A stretch of 15,112 nucleotides of DNA from Scleromatobacter sp045810285 (GTDB lineage: Bacteria > Pseudomonadota > Gammaproteobacteria > Burkholderiales > Burkholderiaceae_C): assembly GCA_045810285.1 (NCBI GenBank), contig JBJMWE010000007.1:1-15112 (forward strand), written 5' to 3'. Position numbers and translations under genes: made by a program. Positions within the stretch are counted from its first letter, which is position 1, and every line of letters begins with the position of its first letter. Below are positions 1-8,527 of the stretch, piece after piece. The notes beneath the pieces are model-generated. The model saw nothing but the letters and a program-made list of their open reading frames with translations. It was not told where the DNA came from and searched no databases.

Positions 1-215
1 CCCGGCAGCAGCCAGCCCGGTCGAGTCATGGTGGACCCCTGCTTGGCCGGAATCCTCGAGTTCGCTGCTCCGCCGTGAGTGCGCCGCAGCCCTCAGGCAT
101 GAGATTGGCAGCCGGACCTGCGCAATTCTTGGCATCAGGTCGCGTGGTTGCGGTCGATAGTGATGACAGGCGGGCGATGCCTCGCGCCGCCAGTTTGGTC
201 ATCACGAAGTCGATC

Positions 216-1778
216 ATGAACACACCGATGCAAGCGTTTCTCAATCTCCGTATCGGGGTTCGCCTCGGCTTGGCATTCGCTGTCGTGCTCGCCCTGTTGG
301 TGACGGTAGCAGGCGTGGGGCTGCTTCGGCTCTCGAACCTGCATGACCAGTTGACGCTGGTCGTCGAGAATCGCTATCCGAAGGTACTGCTGGCCGTCGA
401 CGTCAAGAACGATGTGGGCATCGTCGCCCTGAACCTTCGCAGCTTGCTTTCCGACGGCCAGGGCGAGCGCCGTCGCAAGGCCGAAGACGCCATTGCAGCC
501 GCCCGCGGGCGCCTTGACGAGTCGATGAACAAGCTCGACCGAACCTTGCAGGCGCCGGAGACGCGGCGCATCCTCGACAAGCTGAAAGAGCGCCGCGCCG
601 CATTCGTGGCGGACCAGGGAGCCTTTGGCGACTTCGTCCTCGCCGGGAATGTCGACGGTGCGACTGCATTGATGAACGGCGCAATGGGCGCCGACCAGCG
701 CGCCTGCGAAGCCTCGATCGACGAGCTGGTCGCGGCACTGAGCGCCCAGTTCAGGCAGGCCGGGGAAGAAGGCAGTCGGGCGCACGAAACGGGCCGCATG
801 CTGATGCTGTTGCTGAGCGCAGGGGCATTTGCCGCGGCGGTCCTGATGGCTTGGCTCGTCACGCGCTCCATCACACGACCCATCGCTCGTGCGGTGCGGG
901 CGGCGCAGACGGTGGCCGCCGGCGATCTGACCTCCGCGATCCAGGTCGAGACACGCGATGAGTCCGGCCAGTTGCTGCAGGCGCTGAAGGAGATGAATGC
1001 GAGTCTCGTGCGTGTCGTGGGCGAGGTCCGCCACAGCAGCGACAGCATCGCGACGGGCTCCGGCCAGATCGCGACGGGCAACCAGGATCTCTCGCAGCGA
1101 ACTGAAGAGCAGGCATCGAACCTGCAACAGACCGCGGCCTCGATGGAGGAACTCACCGGCAACGTGTGCAGCAGCGCCGACATCGCCAGTTCGGCCAGCC
1201 GGCTCGCCAGCGACGCGCAGCGTGTCGCCACGGAAGGCGGCGAGATGGTGGATCGAGTCGTGGTCACCATGGCGGACATCACCGGATCCAGCAGGAAGAT
1301 CGAGTCCATCATCGGCGTGATCGACGGCGTCGCGTTCCAGACCAACATCCTGGCACTCAACGCTGCCGTGGAAGCCGCGCGAGCGGGTGAACACGGTCGC
1401 GGCTTTGCTGTCGTTGCATCGGAGGTACGGGGCCTGGCACAGCGCAGCGCGAACGCTGCTCGCGAGATCAAGGTGTTGATCAATGACAGCGTGACCCGCG
1501 TCGCGGCCGGCAGCGAACTCGTCGGCAAGGCGGGCGGCACGATGCGCGACATCGTGACCCAGGTGCGCAAGGTCAACGAGATGCTTGCGGAGATCAGCGC
1601 TGCGGCGCGCGAGCAGACATCGGGCCTCGGCCAGATCAACAACGCGGTCGGACAACTGGACCAGGTGACGCAGCAGAACGCGGCCCTGGTCGAGGAATCC
1701 GCGGCGGCCGCCGAAAGCCTGAGGCAGCAGGCGGCACGGTTGGTGGCGGCCGTCGCGGCATTCAGGGTGTCGAGTTGA
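216..1778 (+). CDS. Methyl-accepting chemotaxis protein (transmembrane chemoreceptor)
   Basis: The protein (520 residues) is a classical inner-membrane chemoreceptor that would signal through CheW/CheA to the flagellar motor. Seen: a short cytoplasmic N-terminus, TM1 at about residues 16-38, a mostly helical periplasmic region of about 155 residues fitting a four-helix-bundle sensor, TM2 at about 195-217, a HAMP domain, then the long signalling coiled coil. The conserved hairpin tip, including FQTNILALNAAVEAARAG, lies near residues 365-405. A methylation-type segment (EEQASNLQQTAASMEELT) precedes it. The ATG at 216 is chosen because it gives the normal Tsr/Tar-like length and places TM1 correctly; GTG at 75 would add 47 non-conserved residues, and ATG 228 is an alternative. 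There is no C-terminal NWETF-type CheR/CheB tether. No che genes are nearby, so it is probably an orphan receptor. The ligand cannot be inferred. Confidence 0.93.
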   Translation: MNTPMQAFLNLRIGVRLGLAFAVVLALLVTVAGVGLLRLSNLHDQLTLVVENRYPKVLLAVDVKNDVGIVALNLRSLLSDGQGERRRKAEDAIAAARGRLDESMNKLDRTLQAPETRRILDKLKERRAAFVADQGAFGDFVLAGNVDGATALMNGAMGADQRACEASIDELVAALSAQFRQAGEEGSRAHETGRMLMLLLSAGAFAAAVLMAWLVTRSITRPIARAVRAAQTVAAGDLTSAIQVETRDESGQLLQALKEMNASLVRVVGEVRHSSDSIATGSGQIATGNQDLSQRTEEQASNLQQTAASMEELTGNVCSSADIASSASRLASDAQRVATEGGEMVDRVVVTMADITGSSRKIESIIGVIDGVAFQTNILALNAAVEAARAGEHGRGFAVVASEVRGLAQRSANAAREIKVLINDSVTRVAAGSELVGKAGGTMRDIVTQVRKVNEMLAEISAAAREQTSGLGQINNAVGQLDQVTQQNAALVEESAAAAESLRQQAARLVAAVAAFRVSS

Positions 1779-1841
1779 TTCACTTCGCGCCTGGCGATCC
1801 GATACGCGGGAACTGATACCTGGGCAATCTTGCAGTCTTCC

Positions 1842-4800
1842 ATGTTCCGCTTCCTGTCCCGCTCCATCCAGGCCTGGGTTCGCGCCGCAGTGGCGGTCCT
1901 CGCCGCGCTAGTCGGGACGACTGCCCGGGCGGCGCCGCACGACGAATGGGTGCGCGGCTCCGACGCCGTGTTCAGCAACGCATTCGCAGGCGAGCCCGGA
2001 GCAACGGACATCGCACAGGATGCAGTCGGTTTCCTCTGGATCGCGACCCAGAGCGGCTTGAGGCGTTGGGACGGCTACCACCGGCGCGATTACGTCGGCG
2101 ATGCAGCGGTGCAGGGCGCACTGCCCGACAGCTACCTCCTCAGCCTTCTCGCCGACAGCCATGGCCGGCTCTGGGTCGGCACGAATTCGGCTGGTCTCGT
2201 CCGCTACGACCCGGTGCATGATCGTTTTGATCCGGCGCTGGCTGCGGGGGAGGCGCTCAGCCGCAATAGTGTCTATGCGCTGGCGGAGGACGGTCGGGGT
2301 GGCCTCTGGATCGGTACAGGCGGCGGGCTGGACCAACTCGACATCGCGAGTGGTCACCTGAGGGCCGGCGCGCGATCAGCACGCGCTCGCGGCCTGCCGG
2401 AGGGAGGGGTGCGCGCGTTGCTGCGTTGCGCCGACGGCAGGCTTTGGGTGGGCACCGAGCACGGCCTGTTCAGGCTGGATCCGGGCACGACCCGCTTCGT
2501 TGCCGTCGCACTGCCAACCCCGGAGGGCGATACGCCCATCGTGCGCCGGCTGCTGCGCGATCACGACGGGCGGATCTGGATCGGAACGCACGTGCATGGC
2601 GTATTCGTTGCGCAAGCCGGGGCAGACGCTGCGCGGCCGCTGCGGGGCCTTCTCGGCGAGCAAGGCGGCGCCGGTACCGAGACAGTGACGGCCCTCGAGG
2701 CGACGGACGACGGCCAGGTGTGGGTCGGATTCAGCGGGGAAGGGATCCTGCGCGTCGATACCCGGCGCTGGCAGGCACGGCGCGAACGTCACCAGGAGCA
2801 CGGCGGCGGCAGCCTCGCGGACGATGATGTCGGCGCCATGCGCCGCGATGCGCGCGGCCTGGTGTGGGTCGCGACCGATACGGCTGTCAGCTTCCATGCA
2901 ACCCGCGGTTCGCTGGTCGCGACCTGGCTCAGCAGCGCGCATGAACGGGCCATCAGTCACCCCAACGTCGCGTCCGTCCTGGCGCGCCTGGACGGCCGCG
3001 TTTGGCTCGGCCTCGGCGACGGAGGGATCGACATCATCGAATCGGAACGGGGCCGGGTCGCGCAGTTGCGACCCGATCCGTCGACACCGCAGGCTGCCTT
3101 GCCCAAGGGGCGCGTGCTGAGCATGTTGCCGGCCGCCGACGGCAGCGTCTTCATCGGCACGCAGCGCGGGCTCTACCACGCTGACCCGGATGGCGGCCAT
3201 CTTGAGCGCATCCCTGTCCAGGGGAGGCCGTTGACGGCATCGGTTTGGACAATGGCTTGGCAAGGGCGCCGCCTCTGGCTCGGAGGCATCGACGGCCTTT
3301 GGGGACTCGAGCGCGCGGTCGATGGGCGAATGCGCGTCGTCGCGCGGGAGGACGGCGGACGGCTCGGCGACCAACGCCTGACCGCACTGCTTCCCGCGCC
3401 CGATGGCGCCTTGTGGGTCGGCACCTGGTCGGGCTTGGTTCGGCTCGTTCCGGGGACGATGACGGTGTCGCGCATGCCGCTGGAGGCACCCGGCAGGATC
3501 GGCGTCCCGGCGGCGTACATCTCGTCCCTGCTGCTCGACCGCGGCGGTCGCCTGTGGGTGGCGGCCTTCGGCGTCGGGGTGCGCGTTCTGGAGTGGTCGC
3601 CGGGGCGGGGCGAACCCCTCGTGCGGCGCGTCAGTACGGCGGAAGGTCTGCCGAACAACGGCATCAATGCGCTCGTGCTCGACGGCCGTGGAACGGTCTG
3701 GGCCAGTACCGACGATGGTCTCGTGCAGATCGAGCCGGCCAGCCTCGCAGTGCAGTCCTACGGCGCTCCACAAGGCGTCGGCATCCGCACCTACTGGACG
3801 GGCGCGGGAACCCTCGCGGCGGATGGGCATGTGCTTTTCGGCGGCGCTGGCGGGCTCACGATCGTCGACCCGGGCGCGGCCGCCACGACAGCGGACCCGG
3901 TCGCGCTCGCGATGACCGAGGTTCGACTCGGCGAAGCAACGCCATGGCACGGCTACCAACTCGACGCGGGAGCGCTGCCGCTGGTCATCGAACCGGATCG
4001 GCGAAGCCTGTTGGTGGAGTTCGCCGCGCTTGACTTCATCGCCCCGCAGGCGCGTCGCTACGAATACCGCATGAGAGGCGTCGACCGCGGCTGGGTCGAA
4101 TCGGATGCGGCGCGCCGTATCGCTGCCTATACCAACCTGCCACCCGGCGACCACTTGCTCGAACTGCGTACCGCCGTGCCTGGCGGCGCGTGGTCGGAGC
4201 CCGTGAGCCTCCCGGTGCATGTCGCTCCGCGCTGGCACGAGACCTGGTGGGCGCGCGCCGTGCTCACGCTCGTGGCGTTCGGCTTCCTCGCGGGCGCGGT
4301 GCGCGCGCGACTTGCGTTGCTGCGCCGGCGTCAACGCGTGCTCGAAGGCCTCGTCGCCGAACGTACGCGCCAGTTGCAGGACAGCCAGAAGCAGTTGGAG
4401 CAGATCGCCTACTCCGACAGCCTGACGGGCCTCGCCAACCGACGCATGTTCAGCGAGGATCTGCGCCGCGGATTCGCGCACGCTGCGCGCGGCGGGCCTG
4501 CGTTCGCGCTGCTCCTGCTCGATCTCGACCGCTTCAAACAGGTCAACGACACCATGGGCCACGACGCCGGCGATGCGGTGCTGATCGCCGTGGCCCGAAG
4601 CCTGATCGAATCGGTGCGAGAGGTCGACCGTGTGGCTCGCCTGGGCGGCGACGAGTTCGCCGTCCTGCTGTCGGACGTCGTCGGTTCCGAGGGCCTCTCG
4701 ATAGTGTGCGAGCGAATCCTCGAATCGGTCAATCGCCCCATGGTGCATGCGCAGAGGACGCTGCGCATCGGCGCCAGCATCGGTGCAGCCTGTGCGCCGT

Positions 4801-4919
4801 CGGGTGCAAGCACTCCGGACGCGCTCTACAAGGCCGCCGACCTTGCGCTCTATGAAGCGAAGGCAGCAGGGCGCGGATGCTGGCGCTTCAGAGGCGATTT
4901 GGCAGGGACCGCGACCTGA
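1842..4919 (+). CDS. Propeller/Y_Y_Y-sensor membrane diguanylate cyclase (GGDEF)
   Basis: The protein (1025 residues) is predicted to make c-di-GMP from two GTP in response to a periplasmic signal. A signal peptide occupies residues 1-30 (cleavage near ARA-AP). About 14 repeats of the type RLWVGTxxGLxRxDP follow (about residues 60-680), as in Reg_prop tandem beta-propellers; 14 fits two seven-bladed propellers. A Y_Y_Y domain lies at about 720-795, one transmembrane helix at about 805-825, then a short coiled coil (VLEGLVAERTRQLQDSQKQL) and a GGDEF domain from about 858 to 1015. The active site GGDEF is intact at 935-939, and an allosteric inhibition site RxxD (R926, D929) sits five residues before it, so both catalysis and product feedback are expected. 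No EAL or HD-GYP domain is present. TTG at 1830 is an alternative start. No strong SD is visible. It lies 63 bp downstream of the chemoreceptor on the same strand. Confidence 0.93.
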   Translation: MFRFLSRSIQAWVRAAVAVLAALVGTTARAAPHDEWVRGSDAVFSNAFAGEPGATDIAQDAVGFLWIATQSGLRRWDGYHRRDYVGDAAVQGALPDSYLLSLLADSHGRLWVGTNSAGLVRYDPVHDRFDPALAAGEALSRNSVYALAEDGRGGLWIGTGGGLDQLDIASGHLRAGARSARARGLPEGGVRALLRCADGRLWVGTEHGLFRLDPGTTRFVAVALPTPEGDTPIVRRLLRDHDGRIWIGTHVHGVFVAQAGADAARPLRGLLGEQGGAGTETVTALEATDDGQVWVGFSGEGILRVDTRRWQARRERHQEHGGGSLADDDVGAMRRDARGLVWVATDTAVSFHATRGSLVATWLSSAHERAISHPNVASVLARLDGRVWLGLGDGGIDIIESERGRVAQLRPDPSTPQAALPKGRVLSMLPAADGSVFIGTQRGLYHADPDGGHLERIPVQGRPLTASVWTMAWQGRRLWLGGIDGLWGLERAVDGRMRVVAREDGGRLGDQRLTALLPAPDGALWVGTWSGLVRLVPGTMTVSRMPLEAPGRIGVPAAYISSLLLDRGGRLWVAAFGVGVRVLEWSPGRGEPLVRRVSTAEGLPNNGINALVLDGRGTVWASTDDGLVQIEPASLAVQSYGAPQGVGIRTYWTGAGTLAADGHVLFGGAGGLTIVDPGAAATTADPVALAMTEVRLGEATPWHGYQLDAGALPLVIEPDRRSLLVEFAALDFIAPQARRYEYRMRGVDRGWVESDAARRIAAYTNLPPGDHLLELRTAVPGGAWSEPVSLPVHVAPRWHETWWARAVLTLVAFGFLAGAVRARLALLRRRQRVLEGLVAERTRQLQDSQKQLEQIAYSDSLTGLANRRMFSEDLRRGFAHAARGGPAFALLLLDLDRFKQVNDTMGHDAGDAVLIAVARSLIESVREVDRVARLGGDEFAVLLSDVVGSEGLSIVCERILESVNRPMVHAQRTLRIGASIGAACAPSGASTPDALYKAADLALYEAKAAGRGCWRFRGDLAGTAT

Positions 4920-5077
4920 GGCCCTGGGCTTCTGGCTCGCCTCCGGCACGTGCCTGGCCGCGGACAGGTGCATGCCGACGGTGATCTGGTCGGGGTGAAC
5001 GCCTTGCCGGCGAATGCGTCGCCACAGCGTCGTCCGAACCGCACGCGTTGCGGGTGCCGACGCTGCGGTCGGGGGCC

Positions 5078-5962
5078 CTACAACGCCTGGATCTCGTGCA
5101 CCATCAAGTCGATCATCACGTCTATCCGCTTCGGCTGCCGGCGTCGCCGCGCGTGGATGAGATACGCTGTCTGCGCCGGCCCCTCCCACTGCGGCAGGAT
5201 GCGCACGAGCTCCTTGCGCTCGAGGAGATCCTTGACCATCCAGCAAGGCTGGAATGCGATGCCCGCGCCTTCGCGAACCGCGTCCAGCAGGGCGACGGCG
5301 TGATTGATCCGGTAGCGGGTACGGATCGGCAGCTCCACCGTGCCGTCGGCGCCGCTGAGCGTGACCATGTCGTCCGTCCACATCGGGTAGCGCAGGAAGC
5401 GATGGCCGGCCAGGTCCTCGAGCATGCGTGGCCGTCCGTGACGCTTCACGTAGTCCGGTGACGCGACGATGTAGCGTGGCCATGTCGCGAGCTGGCGCGC
5501 GACCAGGTCGGGCGGCAACGTGCCTCCGATGCGCACGGTGAGGTCGAAGCGCTCCTCCACCGGGTCGACGAAACGATCGTCCAGCATCAGGTCGACCTGC
5601 AAGTCCGGGTACGTCTGCAGCGCGCGCAGCATCAGCGGATGGAGCTTCAGCTCGCCGAGCGCCATCGGCGCCGAGATGCGCACCCGGCCGCTCGGCCGGA
5701 CGGTGCGTTCGTCGAGTTCCGCGACTGCCTCCTCGTAGTCCTCGAGCAGGCGCCGCGCGCTCTCCAGGAAGCGCAGTCCTTCGTCGGTGAGGACGACGCG
5801 CGACGGCCCGCGCTCCAGCAGCCGCACGCCGAGCGACATCTCGAGCGAGGCCACCAGCTTGCTGACCGTGGACTGCGTGGTCGAGAGCGAGCGTGCCGCC
5901 GCCGACAGGCCGCCCAGATCGGCGGCCCGTACGAAGGCGTTCATGGCGCGAAGCCGGTCCAT
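5078..5962 (-). CDS. LysR-family transcriptional regulator (CrgA-like)
   Basis: The protein (294 residues) has the usual LysR length. The N-terminal winged helix-turn-helix spans about residues 5-65, with the typical stretch AARSLSTTQSTVSKLVASLE followed by LGVRLLERG. A linker helix and a periplasmic-binding-protein-like effector domain (about 90-290) follow, with the CrgA-type pattern RVRISAPMALGELKLHPLM and the FDLTVRIGGTLPPDL stretch. It is divergent from the SGNH hydrolase/MFS gene pair with 76 bp between starts, the usual arrangement of a LysR protein with its target, so control of that pair and of itself is inferred. The ATG at 5962 is preferred because it has a GGA-type ribosome site about six bases upstream; an internal ATG at 5944 is possible. 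The inducer is unknown. Confidence 0.92.
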   Translation of the reverse strand: MDRLRAMNAFVRAADLGGLSAAARSLSTTQSTVSKLVASLEMSLGVRLLERGPSRVVLTDEGLRFLESARRLLEDYEEAVAELDERTVRPSGRVRISAPMALGELKLHPLMLRALQTYPDLQVDLMLDDRFVDPVEERFDLTVRIGGTLPPDLVARQLATWPRYIVASPDYVKRHGRPRMLEDLAGHRFLRYPMWTDDMVTLSGADGTVELPIRTRYRINHAVALLDAVREGAGIAFQPCWMVKDLLERKELVRILPQWEGPAQTAYLIHARRRRQPKRIDVMIDLMVHEIQAL

Positions 5963-5965
5963 GTC

Positions 5966-5980
5966 ATTCCATTTTCGAAT
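5966..5980. promoter_or_regulatory. Candidate LysR-binding site (T-N11-A palindrome)
   Basis: ATTC-N7-GAAT is a perfect interrupted palindrome of the T-N11-A form recognised by LysR proteins. It lies four bases from the LysR start in the 76-bp gap shared with the hydrolase gene. The gap is visibly AT-richer than its surroundings. The nonamer TTCCATTTT overlaps this site (5967-5975) and recurs at 5989-5997, exactly 22 bp away, about two helical turns on the same face. Operator function is inferred, not shown. Confidence 0.4.
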
Positions 5981-6038
5981 GGTTTGGCTTCCATTTTGCC
6001 GTCTTCCCAATGCGGATGGAATTGACGAGAGTGGGGCC

Positions 6039-7295
6039 ATGAAAACGCTTCGCACTCTCCTCGCACCCTCGCTGACGGCCATGCTCGTCGCGAGCACCGC
6101 TGCTGCGGCCCCGGCCCCCATGCATTGGCAACCGACCTGGATCTCGCCCGCCCAACCCCTGTTCGCCGACCACGCCGTGCTCCCGATGGGCCTGCCTGTC
6201 GAGTTCCATGACGCCACCCTGCGCCAGGTCGTTCGCACCAGCCTGGGCGGCCCGCGCCTGCGCCTCGTCTTCAGCAACGAATACGGAACGGCGCCGCTGA
6301 CGCTGGGCGCGATCGCCGTGCGCGTCGCACGTGGCGACGGCCCCGCGGCGCCCGTGCGCTTCCAGGGTCGAGACGACGTCGTCGTCCCGCCCGGCGCGAA
6401 GGTCGTCAGCGACGCGGTCGACCTGCCCATCCGCGCCGGTGACAGGCTGGACGTGGACGTCTACCTGCCGCGCACCGCGAAGCTCGCCGGCCTCCACTGG
6501 GATGCACAGGAAAACACGCTGCTGTGGCACGGCAACACGGTGGGCCGCCGCAACACGAATCCGCTGGAGACCTACACTGCCCGCGCGTTCGTCGCCGAGC
6601 TGTGGGTCGCTGCTGCGCACCCTCCCGCGTCGGTGGTGGCCATTGGCGACTCCCTCACCGACGGCAACGGCTCCAGCATGGGCGGCGACCAGCGATGGCC
6701 GGACCACCTGGCGCGGCGGCTCGCACCGCACGGTGTCGCCGTGCTCAACGCCGGCATCGCCGGCAATCGGCTGCTGCGTGGCGGCTGGGGCGACGGCGCG
6801 CTGGCGCGACTCGATCGCGACGTCCTGGGCCGGCCCGGCGTGCGGGCGGTCATCGTGCTGCTGGGCACCAACGACATCGGCTTCCCCGGCAGCCCGTTCG
6901 CGCCCGCCGAAGCGCCGGTGACGCTGGCGGAGCTGACGAGCGCATTCCAGCAGTTCGTCGCGCAGGCGCATGCGCGCGGCGTGCGCGTGCTGGTGGGCAC
7001 CGTGCCGCCGTTCAAGCAGGCGTTGCAGGGAACGCCGCTGGAAGGTCACTACAGCCCCGACAAGGACGCGATGCGCCAGGCGCTGAACGACTGGATCCGC
7101 CATGCGGACGTGTTCGACGGCATCGCCGATTTCGATCGCGTGCTGCGCGACCCTGCCGATCCCGCGCGGCTGGATCCCGCGCTGGACTCCGGCGACCATC
7201 TGCACCCCGGTGATGCGGGTTACCGGCGCATGGCCGAATCGATCGACATCCGCACGCTCCTGGGCGCCACGGCGTCGGCGCAGGTGCAGCCATGA
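6039..7295 (+). CDS. Exported SGNH/GDSL-family hydrolase (XynE-like)
   Basis: The protein (418 residues) is a serine esterase or lipase-type hydrolase, probably secreted to the periplasm or outside. A signal peptide covers about residues 1-24 (ending TAAAAPAP). An N-terminal beta-rich domain contains the family pattern FHDATLRQVVRTSLGG then LVFSNEYGTAPLTLGAI. The SGNH domain follows: block I GDSLTDG with nucleophile Ser205, block II glycine in NAGIAGNRLL, block III GTND (Asn278), and block V DHLHP supplying Asp386 and His389. All catalytic residues are present. The ATG at 6039 is chosen because the signal peptide starts there, with the purine-rich GAGAGTGGGG just upstream. The stop overlaps the start of the MFS gene, so the two are probably cotranslated. 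In this family substrates include acetylated sugars and other esters; the substrate here is unknown. Confidence 0.9.
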   Translation: MKTLRTLLAPSLTAMLVASTAAAAPAPMHWQPTWISPAQPLFADHAVLPMGLPVEFHDATLRQVVRTSLGGPRLRLVFSNEYGTAPLTLGAIAVRVARGDGPAAPVRFQGRDDVVVPPGAKVVSDAVDLPIRAGDRLDVDVYLPRTAKLAGLHWDAQENTLLWHGNTVGRRNTNPLETYTARAFVAELWVAAAHPPASVVAIGDSLTDGNGSSMGGDQRWPDHLARRLAPHGVAVLNAGIAGNRLLRGGWGDGALARLDRDVLGRPGVRAVIVLLGTNDIGFPGSPFAPAEAPVTLAELTSAFQQFVAQAHARGVRVLVGTVPPFKQALQGTPLEGHYSPDKDAMRQALNDWIRHADVFDGIADFDRVLRDPADPARLDPALDSGDHLHPGDAGYRRMAESIDIRTLLGATASAQVQP

Positions 7296-8515
7296 GCCGC
7301 CGTCGGTCGGACGCGGCGCCCGCGAGCGTTGCCTCCGCGCTGCCGCTCCTCGCGCTGGCGCTCTCGGCATTCGCCATCGGCACGACGGAGTTCGTCATCG
7401 TCGGCCTGCTGCCCTCCGTGGCGGCGGACACGGGCACCAGCCTGCCCCAGGCCGGATTGCTGGTCACCGGCTACGCGCTGGGCGTGGCTCTCGGCGCGCC
7501 GCCGCTGGCGGCGCTCACGGCCAGGGCATCGCCGTACAAGGCGTTGGCCGGGCTGATGCTGCTGTTCATCGTCGGCAACGCCCTGTGCGCGATGGCGCCC
7601 GGCTATGGGTGGCTGATGGCCGGACGCATCGTCGCCTCGCTGACGCACGGCGCCTTCTTCGGCCTGGGCGCGACCGTGGCCGCCTCGCTGGTGCCCGCGC
7701 ACCGACGGTCCGCGGCGATTGCACTGATGTTCAGCGGACTCACGCTTGCCAACGTGTTGGGCGTGCCGGCCGGCACCTGGATCGGAGAGCACGCGGGGTG
7801 GCGCGCCACCTTCTGGTCCGTCACCGGACTGGGCGTACTCGCGCTGTGCGCGTTGTCGACATTGGTGCCGCGATCACTGCCGTCGCAGAAGGCGTCGGAC
7901 GGCTGGCCAGGATGGGACCTGCTGCGGCGGCCACGGCTGGTCGGCGCGCTGGCGCTGACCGCGCTGGGCTTCGGGGGCATCTTCGCGACCCTGACGTTCC
8001 TGTCGCCGCTGCTGCAATCGGCCAGCGGCTTCAGCCCCTCGCAGGTCAACGGGCTCCTGCTGCTCTTCGGCCTCGGGCTGACGCTGGGCAACCTGCTCGG
8101 CGGCTGGGCGGCCGACCGGTGGCCGGCGGGCTCGATGCTCGCCATCCTCGCGGCGCTGGTGGCGGCCGAGATCGCGCTGCATCTCGTGCTGCATTCCCGG
8201 CCGCTCGTCGTGGCCTGCCTCCTGCTGTGGGGCGCAGCCGCCTTCGCGACCGCTCCCGGCCTGCAAAGCCGCGTGCTCAGGGAGGCGTCCGAAGCGCCGG
8301 CATTCGCCTCGACGATGAACATCGCCGCATTCAATCTGGGCAACGCAGGCGCGGCCTGGCTGGGTGGCGAGGCGCTGCGGCAGGGCATGGCGGTGGCGTG
8401 GTTGCCCTTGGTATCTGCGGGGCTGGCGCTCACCGCGCTGGGCCTGACGGCGTGGCTGGACCGCCCACTCGCCGCGCACGGGATCGCGCGTCGATTCCGC
8501 GCGGCCCGGCGATGA
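7292..8515 (+). CDS. MFS transporter, AraJ/YdhP-type (DHA1)
   Basis: The protein (407 residues) is an inner-membrane major facilitator with about 12 hydrophobic segments. The first helix region carries FAIGTTEFVIVGLLP, the hallmark of the AraJ/NepI/SotB/YdhP branch of drug:H+ antiporters, and MAGRIVASLTHGAFFG fits the motif seen in helix 4 of that group. It ends in a short basic cytoplasmic tail. The ATG (7292) overlaps the hydrolase stop as ATGA, so translational coupling is likely, with an AGGTG ribosome site inside the end of the upstream gene. The pairing suggests that it exports a toxic compound, or moves the product of the hydrolase. Members of this branch are usually efflux proteins, but the substrate cannot be read from sequence. 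It converges with yicC, with only 12 bp between the stop codons. Confidence 0.9.
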   Translation: MSRRRSDAAPASVASALPLLALALSAFAIGTTEFVIVGLLPSVAADTGTSLPQAGLLVTGYALGVALGAPPLAALTARASPYKALAGLMLLFIVGNALCAMAPGYGWLMAGRIVASLTHGAFFGLGATVAASLVPAHRRSAAIALMFSGLTLANVLGVPAGTWIGEHAGWRATFWSVTGLGVLALCALSTLVPRSLPSQKASDGWPGWDLLRRPRLVGALALTALGFGGIFATLTFLSPLLQSASGFSPSQVNGLLLLFGLGLTLGNLLGGWAADRWPAGSMLAILAALVAAEIALHLVLHSRPLVVACLLLWGAAAFATAPGLQSRVLREASEAPAFASTMNIAAFNLGNAGAAWLGGEALRQGMAVAWLPLVSAGLALTALGLTAWLDRPLAAHGIARRFRAARR

Positions 8516-8527
8516 CCCCGCGAAACA

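Noticed and set aside
153..160. GTCGATAG resembling a sigma-28 -10 (GCCGATAA) upstream of the chemoreceptor
   Set aside because: Only six of eight matches, and the -35 position at the right distance reads ATCA rather than TAAA. Too weak to call.
1..215. Open frames before the chemoreceptor, including a minus-strand 72-codon frame (26-244) and a frame running from the window edge to TGA 76-78
   Set aside because: No recognisable protein, no good ribosome site and no family motif. All frames are open by chance in high-GC DNA, so this stretch is treated as upstream sequence.
135..1655. Long minus-strand frames over the chemoreceptor, and similar ones at 374-2011, 2376-5483, 5964-7370 and 10937-13107
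   Set aside because: These are antisense shadows caused by high GC. Their translations have no family resemblance and the plus-strand genes are certain.
1779..1841. Possible terminator or promoter between the chemoreceptor and cyclase genes
   Set aside because: No stem with T-run and no paired -35/-10 was found, so it cannot be decided whether the two genes are cotranscribed.
4920..5077. 158-bp gap between the cyclase and LysR genes, with a minus-strand peptide similar to the start of HD-GYP N-terminal (DUF3391-like) domains, and a 5-bp hairpin at 5039-5053
   Set aside because: The peptide likeness covers only about a dozen residues (VHPDQITVGMHL) without the rest of the domain, and the hairpin is short and lacks a T-run. 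Neither supports a gene or terminator.
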